In this document: positions 1 through 7,388 of the stretch, piece after piece
Layout of the letters: the number at the start of each line of letters is the position of its first letter
Position numbering within the stretch: position 1 is the stretch's first letter
Source: HXMU1420-13 sp965228545
GTDB lineage: Bacteria; Bacteroidota; Rhodothermia; Balneolales; Balneolaceae
DNA length: 64,000 nt
NCBI GenBank assembly: GCA_965228545.1
Contig: OZ245822.1
Coordinates: 2,418,001-2,482,000 of the forward strand
Reading direction: 5' to 3'
Program-made: the position numbers and the translations under genes
Notes under the pieces: generated by a model
What the model was told of the DNA's origin: nothing
Database searches by the model: none
The model's input: only the letters and a program-made list of their open reading frames with translations

Positions 1-63
1 TGCTGTGCTGAAAATAACAGGTTATGCATTTAAGACAATAAGAAAATGGAGAAAATTTCGTTG

Positions 64-71
64 TAACTTTG
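64..71 (+). promoter_or_regulatory. Possible -7 promoter element (TAACTTTG)
   Basis: The octamer matches the Bacteroidota housekeeping -7 consensus TAnnTTTG and lies about 40 bases before the first gene. I see no matching TTG about 20 bases upstream, so this is a half-match only. Confidence 0.35.
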
Positions 72-109
72 TTTATTCGAAATGAAAGTAACGTTTTAGT
101 CAAACAGGC

Positions 110-946
110 ATGAAATTAAGACCCACAATTACCACATTATTTATTCTGATAGCCGCGCTTTCGGCACCGGCTTCAGCACAGTATGGGGAGCCAGAAATTC
201 AAGAGCTCATTCAACCCAAGAATTTGTATGACGAAGGATTTCGGCGTGGCTTAGGGTTCAATTTTAGCCTGAATGATTTTGGATTTGGAGTAGGGGCACA
301 ATACCGTTTGGGAATTAGCCCGTATACCGAGGCTCTGTTCAATTTGAAAATTGCAGGCTTGCGCGACCCAAGTGAGCAAACACACATCGATATTTATTTC
401 GGCAACCGGACCATTGCCAGTAAATATCAACGTGTAATTGCTTTTCCTACCACCGTTGGGCTTAAAAGGCGTTTATTTGCGAGTCAGATTTCGGATAATT
501 TCCGCGTGCATACTTCCATGAGCGCGGGGCCTAGTTTTGCAGTAACACTACCATACTTTAAAGATATTAATGAAAATGGCTATCGCGAAGATGATATTTT
601 TCGATATGGTACCTTTGGTGTTGAACCAATAAACGACATTTTTCAAGGTTGGAGCGATGCTAATTGGGAACTGGGGTGGACCGGCGAGTTTGTGCTGGGC
701 ATCGATTTTGGTGACAATTTTGCTCGCCTGCAAACACTGCAATTTGGTTACACATTTTATTACTTCGACCAAGGACTACAAATCATGGAGCCCAATGCGC
801 CCATTATTAATAGCAGAGGGGGAATAATTGATGAAAATGGTGATGGCTATCCTGATTTTCCAGAAGGTTTTCGTCCTGCTAACGAGCCCGTAAAATATTT
901 CGGCTCTGCGCAAATAACTTTTATTATCGGCTGGATGTTTGATTAA
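110..946 (+). CDS. Secreted outer-membrane-type beta-barrel protein, function unknown
   Basis: A 278-residue protein that starts with a clear Sec signal peptide (basic Lys-Leu-Arg, hydrophobic core, cleavage after ALSAPASAQ). The rest is rich in alternating aromatic and glycine residues (FGFGVGAQYRLG, LQFGYTFYYF) and ends in hydrophobic residues just before the terminus (FIIGWMFD). These traits suggest an outer-membrane beta-barrel. A stretch near residues 240-250 (DENGDGYPDF) resembles a calcium-binding loop. No enzyme motif is visible. The 3' end overlaps the convergent HAD gene by 23 bases. The predicted location is inferred from composition, and no family name can be given. Confidence 0.75.
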   Translation: MKLRPTITTLFILIAALSAPASAQYGEPEIQELIQPKNLYDEGFRRGLGFNFSLNDFGFGVGAQYRLGISPYTEALFNLKIAGLRDPSEQTHIDIYFGNRTIASKYQRVIAFPTTVGLKRRLFASQISDNFRVHTSMSAGPSFAVTLPYFKDINENGYREDDIFRYGTFGVEPINDIFQGWSDANWELGWTGEFVLGIDFGDNFARLQTLQFGYTFYYFDQGLQIMEPNAPIINSRGGIIDENGDGYPDFPEGFRPANEPVKYFGSAQITFIIGWMFD

Positions 947-1631
947 TCTCTTGTCCTACCAACTTTTGAAACCACACTTCGGGGTCTTTAAGTGAGTCGA
1001 TAATTATATCAGGGTTGTATTCGGCTAGTTCTTCGCGAAGGAATGACCCTGTAGTTATCGCTACTACTCGCATCCCGGCACTTTGGGCACACAAAATATC
1101 TCGTGGGGTATCTCCGATCACAATAAACTTTTTAGGATTGGCTTCGATGTCGTACAATTGTTCGAACTTATCCAGCGCTAACTGTGGAAGCATATTCCGA
1201 TCTTTATGAACATCGCCAAAAACGCCGATCTTGTATTCTATGTGTATGTTGGCTGCTTTAAGTTTCGTGTTGGCTGCCAATGGGAAGTTGCCGGTTAACA
1301 ACCCGGGCACAAATACAGTACTCGAGAAATAAGCAATGGCTTCATCTACAAAATGGTGCCTAATAATATGTTTAGATTGAAGCTCGGTTGCCAACCTCTC
1401 CAAATAGGCCTGCTTTAATTGCTGATATAAGGATTGATCAAATCCATGATTTTCTAAGAATGAGGAAAGAATATCATGATCAGTCCGCCCCGAAAATGAA
1501 TCAGTTTCAACTCCCGTATAATTGATGGCAAGGTCGGAAACAATGCTGCGTAAAAGTGGACGATTAAAGCTACTATCAACAGTTAATAAGGTGCCGTCGA
1601 TATCAAAAAGAATTACCCAAGGGTGTTGCAT
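924..1631 (-). CDS. HAD-superfamily phosphatase (phosphoglycolate phosphatase-like)
   Basis: A 235-residue cytosolic hydrolase. HAD motif I is DIDGT near residues 10-14, with the nucleophile Asp followed by the acid/base Asp. Motif II is the Thr of LLTGN near residue 115. Motif IV is IGDTPRDILCAQSAG near residue 172, followed by the strand VVAITTG. The helical cap between motifs I and II fits subclass I enzymes such as phosphoglycolate phosphatase (Gph) or pyrophosphatase PpaX. The substrate cannot be told from the sequence. The gene stands alone, and its 3' end overlaps the upstream beta-barrel gene tail to tail by 23 bases. Confidence 0.8.
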   Translation of the reverse strand: MQHPWVILFDIDGTLLTVDSSFNRPLLRSIVSDLAINYTGVETDSFSGRTDHDILSSFLENHGFDQSLYQQLKQAYLERLATELQSKHIIRHHFVDEAIAYFSSTVFVPGLLTGNFPLAANTKLKAANIHIEYKIGVFGDVHKDRNMLPQLALDKFEQLYDIEANPKKFIVIGDTPRDILCAQSAGMRVVAITTGSFLREELAEYNPDIIIDSLKDPEVWFQKLVGQEINQTSSR

Positions 1632-1734
1632 GCTAAATAAATTGATGAATATATGAATGGTTTGAAGATACTATCGAGGATGTGATTTAAGTTAACGCGA
1701 TTGTAAAACGTAAATCCACACAATCAGACTGCCA

Positions 1735-2095
1735 TTGAAAAATAAATTGGTGCTTTTGGTATCTGTTTTTTTTTCTCGGTTTCGAAGACACTACTGTAAG
1801 CACATTTTTCGAAAAAGAGTTCTCGGTTCGCACATTAATTAAAGATATTGATGGAGGATCATGTTCAGAAAATCACGTTTTCAAGAACAACATAGTGTAT
1901 GAGAGCTTTAATAGGCAGGTGACGAATGGGTTTTTTATTTGGAATTGAAATGATTGTAGTGTGTAAAAAGGAATGCTATCTGTTGGTGTTAACAGGTGGG
2001 AAATTGTTAGAATACATGAATAGGAAAACGAAATTGAAGTAATTATTGAGTTTGAGCCTTGTATGGAAACATGTTCTACTTTTATAACTGGGTAA
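1735..2095 (+). pseudogene. Possible remnant of a small lipoprotein gene
   Basis: A TTG-initiated frame at 1735 reads as a lipoprotein-like signal (LKNKLVLLVSVFF). It then runs into nine T's at 1766-1774. Removing one T joins it to a frame that continues LGFEDTTVSTFFEKEF, with stops at 1946, 1964 and 2021 and a final TAA at 2093. The segments between stops look protein-like (VNRWEIVRIHE, then ENEIEVIIEFEPCMETCSTF). Three stops in about 100 codons is not fewer than chance, so the case rests only on the signal-like start and the protein-like segments. Chance resemblance is a real alternative. Confidence 0.3.
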
Positions 2096-2133
2096 TGCCA
2101 CATGATTGCCACAGATTTCAGTTCAAAAACCGT

Positions 2134-2141
2134 TATCTTTG
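2134..2141 (+). promoter_or_regulatory. Likely -7 promoter element for eno (TATCTTTG)
   Basis: This is a perfect match to the Bacteroidota -7 consensus TAnnTTTG. No TTG lies at the usual 19-21-base spacing (the nearest is 25 bases away). Transcription from here would give eno a leader of roughly 120 bases. Confidence 0.5.
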
Positions 2142-2157
2142 CGGAAATAGAAATTTA

Positions 2158-2207
2158 AAGGCGGTTCACACTAAATTCATCACATACACTTAGTATGTCA
2201 CCGCTTT
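2158..2207 (+). promoter_or_regulatory. Structured 5' leader of eno
   Basis: Two nested inverted repeats are visible. The outer arms are AAGGCGGT (2158-2165) and ACCGCTTT (2200-2207). The inner arms are ACATAC (2182-2187) and GTATGT (2193-2198) with a five-base loop. The structure lies between the putative eno promoter and its start codon. A role in mRNA stability or control is inference. Confidence 0.4.
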
Positions 2208-2269
2208 ATGTACGTTGAGATTCAGCGTATCTTACTACACTTACTTATTGAACACAAAATGGAGATAAA

Positions 2270-3556
2270 ATGAGCTTTATTGAAGATATCACTGCACGGC
2301 AAATAATCGACTCGCGCGGTAACCCAACCGTTGAGGTAGATGTAATTCTCGATAGTGGTGCATTTGGGCGTGCAGCTGTTCCTTCAGGTGCATCAACCGG
2401 AGAATTTGAAGCAGTTGAACTTCGCGATGGCGACAAAGAGGTTTACCTGGGTAAAGGGGTTACAAAAGCCGTAGAAAATGTTAACGAAACGATTGCTAAT
2501 GAATTTCTAGGCTTACCGGTATTCAATCAAACCGAATTGGACGCATTGTTATTAGAATTAGACGGTACAGCTAACAAAAGTAAATTAGGTGCTAATGCCA
2601 TGTTAGGTGTTTCGCTTGCTGTAGCAAAAGCTGCAGCTGCCGATTTGGGAATGCCGCTTTGGCGATATGTTGGCGGCGTAAATGCAAAAGTTCTACCACT
2701 TCCTATGATGAATATCATCAACGGTGGTTCGCATGCAGATAACAGCGTAGACTTACAAGAATTTATGATTATGCCTGCAGGTGCTGAGTCATTTAGTCAT
2801 GCGCTGCAAATGGGAGCCGAAATCTTTCATACCCTTAAAAAAGTATTAGCCGGTAAAGGTTATAGCACTGCAGTTGGTGATGAAGGCGGTTTTGCCCCAA
2901 ATCTTAAATCCAACGAAGAAGCGCTCGAAGTTATCATGCAAGCTATCGAGAAAGCAGGATACACTCCGAAAGAAGATGTACTTATTGCGCTAGATCCTGC
3001 AAGCTCCGAGTTCTACAACACCGAAACAGGATTGTACGAGTTTAAATGGAGCGATGGTTCCAAAAAAGATACCGATGCGATGGTAGAATTCTGGAGCAAC
3101 TGGGTAGATAAATATCCAATTATCTCAATCGAAGATGGAATGTACGAAGACGATTGGGATGCCTGGAAAAAACTAACCGATGCCATTGGCGATAAAGTGC
3201 AGCTAGTGGGTGATGATTTATTTGTAACCAACACCGAGCGCCTTGCAAAAGGGATTGAATTAGGAGTTGGAAACTCAATCTTAATTAAGGTAAATCAAAT
3301 CGGTACGCTCACAGAAACGTTAGATGCCATCGAAATGGCTCACAAAAACAGTTACACCTCTGTGATTTCGCACCGCTCGGGTGAAACCGAAGATGTAACC
3401 ATTGCAGATTTATCGGTGGCAACCAATGCCGGACAGATTAAAACTGGCAGTATGAGCCGAACAGATCGTATTGCCAAATACAATCAACTCCTCAGAATTG
3501 AAGAAGAGTTGGGTGATGCGGCCATTTTCTTAGGTCGCGATGCATTCGGACTGTAA
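2270..3556 (+). CDS. eno: Enolase
   Basis: Enolase (phosphopyruvate hydratase) interconverts 2-phosphoglycerate and phosphoenolpyruvate in glycolysis. The 428-residue length is normal for bacteria. The N-terminal block IIDSRGNPTVEVDV and the GASTGEFEAVELRD loop are diagnostic. The C-terminal barrel carries ISIEDGMYEDDW, GDDLFVTN (metal-ligand Asp), LIKVNQIGT (catalytic Lys) and the enolase signature SHRSGETEDVTIADL. The ATG start has a purine-rich GGAGATAAA just upstream. The gene is monocistronic: a strong intrinsic terminator follows the stop, and a -7-like element and structured leader precede it. Confidence 0.98.
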   Translation: MSFIEDITARQIIDSRGNPTVEVDVILDSGAFGRAAVPSGASTGEFEAVELRDGDKEVYLGKGVTKAVENVNETIANEFLGLPVFNQTELDALLLELDGTANKSKLGANAMLGVSLAVAKAAAADLGMPLWRYVGGVNAKVLPLPMMNIINGGSHADNSVDLQEFMIMPAGAESFSHALQMGAEIFHTLKKVLAGKGYSTAVGDEGGFAPNLKSNEEALEVIMQAIEKAGYTPKEDVLIALDPASSEFYNTETGLYEFKWSDGSKKDTDAMVEFWSNWVDKYPIISIEDGMYEDDWDAWKKLTDAIGDKVQLVGDDLFVTNTERLAKGIELGVGNSILIKVNQIGTLTETLDAIEMAHKNSYTSVISHRSGETEDVTIADLSVATNAGQIKTGSMSRTDRIAKYNQLLRIEEELGDAAIFLGRDAFGL

Positions 3557-3574
3557 ATAAAATAGTTCTATATA

Positions 3575-3610
3575 AAGCCCGGATTTGCTCAACAAATCCG
3601 GGCTTTTTTT
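3575..3610 (+). terminator. Rho-independent terminator of eno
   Basis: A perfect 12-bp stem (AAGCCCGGATTT / AAATCCGGGCTT) with a 7-base loop is followed by a T run, 18 bases after the enolase stop. Confidence 0.9.
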
Positions 3611-3697
3611 GGATTAGAGAATTTTTCTTACCTACTAATTAAGAAGCAGATACACTACCTTATTTACTTACCATTAAGAGTGTTTTTCTTGGTTAAA

Positions 3698-6600
3698 ATG
3701 AATTTGAGGCAGTTTTTAAAGCAATTTTGGATTACCCTTTCGCTGGCATGTTGTTTGAGTGGCCACCTTTCTGCTCAACTTATAATTAACGAACTAAGCG
3801 CGAGTAATTCTTCTACTATTTTTGATGAAGACGGGGATTCTCCCGATTGGATTGAACTCAAGAATATTTCAGATCAAGCTATTCAGTTAAGCGATTATTT
3901 CATCAGCGATAATCCTGAGCAATTAAACAAGTATGCACTGCCTTCATTCGAATTACAACCGGGTGACTTTATTCTTTTATTCGCATCGGATAAGGACAGA
4001 GCGGGAGGTGTAGTTTATTGGGAAACCATTATCCAAGAAAATGATGATACACGGTATCTGCTGCCTCAATCGGCAGTAAGTACCCAATGGACGATGCCCA
4101 ATTTCATCGATAATTCATGGGAAACGGGTTCGTTTGGAATTGGCTATGGCGATAACGATGACGTAACTGAAATAGAAAATGGCTCGATTTCGGTTTATAC
4201 ACGCACTTCATTTGCCCTAGACGATACATCTAAAGTAAAAGACATCAAATTTAATATAGATTTCGACGATGCTTACATCGCATTTCTAAATGGTGTTGAA
4301 ATCAGTAGAGAAAACATTACCGGGGCGAATCCGGTACCCTACAATCAAGGCGCGGATAATTTTACCGAACCCAAATTGGTGAATGGCGGCGAATTACCTC
4401 AAATCGATTTATTAAACTATACCGGAGTGTTGATTGAAGGTGAAAATGTGCTGGCAATACAACTGCATAATTTCAATCAGGAAAGTTCTGATCTAACATT
4501 AATTCCATTTTTTAGCATTGGGCTTATTGAGCAACCGCAAAATGGGAGAGGCGCTGCAGATGCTACAAGACTGCAAGATGTACAGTTCGATTACCCGCAT
4601 ACGAACTTTAAACTTAGCTCGGAAGGCGAAACCGTGGTGTTAAGCACAGCAGAGGGCACAATTATCGATGAAATAACCTACCCGCCACATGCTGCCGACG
4701 AATCGTTTGGTAGAACAATGGGTAGTTCTGAGTATGTGTATTTTACAGAGCCAACACCCGGAACAGAGAATGAAACTCAAGGTTATACCAGCCGTTCTGA
4801 AGCGCCGGAATTAACAATAGCAGGCGGGTTCTACAGCCAAACGGTTCAAGTAAACATTATAGATGCTGCGGCTGCTTCGAGCACCTTTTACACCCTAGAT
4901 GGAAGTGTGCCAACGGAATCTTCTCCTCATTTTGGGGATGGAGCTATCGAACTAAGTGCTACATCAACACTTAAAGTTCGAACTATTGAAGCGGCTAGTG
5001 TACCCAGTAATGTGGTTGTAGAAACCTATTTTATCAACGAACATCATGATTTACCGGTAGTCTCGGTATCAACTCATCCGGATAATTTGTGGAGCGACGA
5101 AAATGGTATTTATGTGATAGGAACAAATGGGATTCCTGCCTGGGGTATGTATGACAATGGTGGAGCTAATTGGAATCAAGATTGGGAGATACCCATTCAT
5201 CTTGAACTTTTTGAAACAGACGGAAGTAAAGCTTTTGGCGTTGGGGCTGGTGCAAAAATTGGCGGGGCATGGAGCAGAAATAATCCTGCCAAATCACTTA
5301 AAATCTATTTTAGAAGTGAGTATGGTACAAACGCTCTTGAGTATAAGATGTTTGAAAATAAAGAGATTGATAGCTTTCAAAGCATTGTGCTTCGAAATTC
5401 GGGCAACGACTTTACTTCTCAAGGACATTCGATGTTTAGAGACGGATTAATGACCACCCTTGTACAGAATACCCAAAACGATATTCAAGCCTTTCGGCCT
5501 GCAGTGCTTTATCTGAATGGTGAATATTGGGGCATTCATAATATCCGGGAAAAAATTAACGAGCACTTTATAGAATCGAATAGCAGCGCACGCGCAGATA
5601 ACATTGATTTATTGCAAGGTGGTGGCGAAAGGGATTTCCCCAATAGTTTTGGCGCAACGCATGGAACGGTAGAGCATTATGATAAGATGATATCATTTAT
5701 TGTTTCATCGAATTTAAACGATCCGGAGCTATTTGCGCAGGTTGAAGAGCTGATCGATTTAGATAATTACATCGATTATATGGTTGCCCAAATATACTAC
5801 GCCAATACCGACTGGCCCGGAAACAACGTGAAAATTTGGAGAAGCCGACAGGAAGCAGCCAAATGGCGTTGGATTCTTTACGATACCGATTTTGGGTTTA
5901 ATTTAACCTACGGTGGGCAGGTTTGGCATAACACCATCGATTTTGCCCTGGAACCCAACGGTCCGGGCTGGCCTAATCCACCTTGGTCTACCGTGCTTTT
6001 TCGTGAATTGGTTGAAAGCGAGAAGTTCAGGGAAATGTTTGTTAATCGTCTTGCCGATATGTTAAACACAAACTTCAAATCAAATTATGTTGAGCAAGTA
6101 ATTGATTCGCTCGCCGGTTTGATTGCCTCAGAAATTCCAAGGCACATGGCCAATCAAACACGAAGCGGTAATTGGGGGGGGACGGTTTCTGGTTGGAATG
6201 ATCAGATCAGGATTTTAAAAGACTTTGCTAATCAACGCCCGGGTTACATCGAAGGATTTATTAGGCAACCACTAAATAACGGGGGTAAATTCGGTTTTGG
6301 GACGATGAGATCGGTGAGGGTTTCCGTGTCTGATTTAAATCATGGCTACGTTCGGGTTAATCGAGTGGAGATTGATCGCAAACATTGGACCGGAAATTAT
6401 TTCAGTGGTACAAAAATTCCGATTACTGCAATTGCACGCCCCGGCTATCGATTTACCGGATGGAGTGGTGATATTCAATCTCAATCGAAAACCATTGAAG
6501 TGGGAGCAGGAGTAGAATTAGTGGCTAATTTTGAAGCATCACAGGAAGGGCAAGCCTTAGTGATAAACGAAATCATGTACCATAGTAATGATGCCAATAA

Positions 6601-7324
6601 CTCGGAGGATTGGGTGGAGATTTATAACCCGGGAAGTAGCTCCATCAACCTTAGTGGTTTTGTGCTAAAAGACGACGATGATGCGCACTCCTTTATTTTT
6701 CCGGCAGAGTCAAGTATCGAGCCGGAATCGTTTTTAGTGGTTGCAAAAGAGTTGGCAAAATTTGAGGCTGTATATCCGTCGGTTGATAATGTGATTGGAG
6801 ATATAGGTTTTGGGCTATCCGGGAACAGCGATCAGGTACGGCTTTATAATGCCGATGGATTATTACTCGACTCACTCACCTACGATGACGAAGCCCCTTG
6901 GCCTGTAGCTGCAGACGGGCAAGGATATAGCTTGGAATTAATTAACGAAGAAAGTGATAATGCTTTGGCAACCAACTGGAGAGCATCCACACACTTACTT
7001 GGAAGCCCCGGATTAGGCAATGGATTGAAAGTGACAGGGGAGGAAGAAATGGCATTCCCGGAAGAAATTATATTGTTTCAGAACTATCCGAATCCATTCA
7101 ATCCATCAACAAATATTAGCTTTGAAATTCCGGCACAGCAACGCGTAACTTTATCGGTGTATAGCATCTCTGGGCAACGCATAGCAACTTTGACCGACGC
7201 ACAGTACGCGGCAGGAACATACAGCCTTACATGGGATGCTTCGAATAATGCCAGTGGAATCTATTTTTATGTACTCGAAACCGGCGGTAAATCATTTTCT
7301 AAAAAGATGACACTCATCAAGTAA
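3698..7324 (+). CDS. Secreted CotH kinase-like protein with lamin-tail domains and T9SS signal
   Basis: About 1208 residues from the ATG at 3698; a GTG at 3680 would add six residues before the signal peptide. In order: signal peptide ending HLSAQ; lamin-tail domain (LIINELSASN, DWIELKN); an inserted beta-rich domain; a chitobiase/FN3-associated segment (TFYTLDGSVPTES); a CotH kinase-like core from about residue 455 (YLNGEYWGIHNIREK, WRWILYDTDFGFN); a divergent InlB-type repeat (RPGYRFTGWSGD); a second lamin-tail domain (LVINEIMYHS); and the C-terminal T9SS sorting domain with QNYPNPFNPSTN. CotH proteins are atypical kinases that phosphorylate secreted proteins, and the YDTD motif matches their metal-binding site. 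It should be exported and anchored or released at the cell surface. A paralogue lies at 30535-33096. Target and role are unknown. Confidence 0.88.
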   Translation: MNLRQFLKQFWITLSLACCLSGHLSAQLIINELSASNSSTIFDEDGDSPDWIELKNISDQAIQLSDYFISDNPEQLNKYALPSFELQPGDFILLFASDKDRAGGVVYWETIIQENDDTRYLLPQSAVSTQWTMPNFIDNSWETGSFGIGYGDNDDVTEIENGSISVYTRTSFALDDTSKVKDIKFNIDFDDAYIAFLNGVEISRENITGANPVPYNQGADNFTEPKLVNGGELPQIDLLNYTGVLIEGENVLAIQLHNFNQESSDLTLIPFFSIGLIEQPQNGRGAADATRLQDVQFDYPHTNFKLSSEGETVVLSTAEGTIIDEITYPPHAADESFGRTMGSSEYVYFTEPTPGTENETQGYTSRSEAPELTIAGGFYSQTVQVNIIDAAAASSTFYTLDGSVPTESSPHFGDGAIELSATSTLKVRTIEAASVPSNVVVETYFINEHHDLPVVSVSTHPDNLWSDENGIYVIGTNGIPAWGMYDNGGANWNQDWEIPIHLELFETDGSKAFGVGAGAKIGGAWSRNNPAKSLKIYFRSEYGTNALEYKMFENKEIDSFQSIVLRNSGNDFTSQGHSMFRDGLMTTLVQNTQNDIQAFRPAVLYLNGEYWGIHNIREKINEHFIESNSSARADNIDLLQGGGERDFPNSFGATHGTVEHYDKMISFIVSSNLNDPELFAQVEELIDLDNYIDYMVAQIYYANTDWPGNNVKIWRSRQEAAKWRWILYDTDFGFNLTYGGQVWHNTIDFALEPNGPGWPNPPWSTVLFRELVESEKFREMFVNRLADMLNTNFKSNYVEQVIDSLAGLIASEIPRHMANQTRSGNWGGTVSGWNDQIRILKDFANQRPGYIEGFIRQPLNNGGKFGFGTMRSVRVSVSDLNHGYVRVNRVEIDRKHWTGNYFSGTKIPITAIARPGYRFTGWSGDIQSQSKTIEVGAGVELVANFEASQEGQALVINEIMYHSNDANNSEDWVEIYNPGSSSINLSGFVLKDDDDAHSFIFPAESSIEPESFLVVAKELAKFEAVYPSVDNVIGDIGFGLSGNSDQVRLYNADGLLLDSLTYDDEAPWPVAADGQGYSLELINEESDNALATNWRASTHLLGSPGLGNGLKVTGEEEMAFPEEIILFQNYPNPFNPSTNISFEIPAQQRVTLSVYSISGQRIATLTDAQYAAGTYSLTWDASNNASGIYFYVLETGGKSFSKKMTLIK

Positions 7325-7347
7325 TACTCTTAAAGTGTGAGTATTTT
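7323..7347 (+). terminator. Weak hairpin after the CotH gene
   Basis: The arms AATACTC and GAGTATT enclose a 9-base loop and are followed by TT and A. This is a short AT-rich stem with a poor T run, so a terminator is only possible. Confidence 0.4.
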
Positions 7348-7388
7348 ATGGGGTAACGACACATAAATTTTTTTTTAGTATAAGTTAG

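Larger units (their letters stand above)
1632..2269. other. 638-bp intergenic region between the HAD gene and eno
   Basis: No intact gene is visible. The left part (1735-2095) may hold a decayed reading frame, annotated separately. The right part has a -7-like promoter element at 2134-2141 and a structured leader at 2158-2207 before enolase. A 79-codon frame on the minus strand across 1873-2112 lacks coding character and was not called. Confidence 0.6.

Noticed and set aside
1873..2112. 79-codon minus-strand frame opposite the possible pseudogene
   Set aside because: It lacks a ribosome site and coding character, and it overlaps the possible pseudogene strand. Treated as a chance frame.
3698..7324. 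Spore-coat gene
   Set aside because: CotH is named from spore coats, but the family is widespread in non-sporing bacteria and the T9SS signal rules out a Bacillus-like role.
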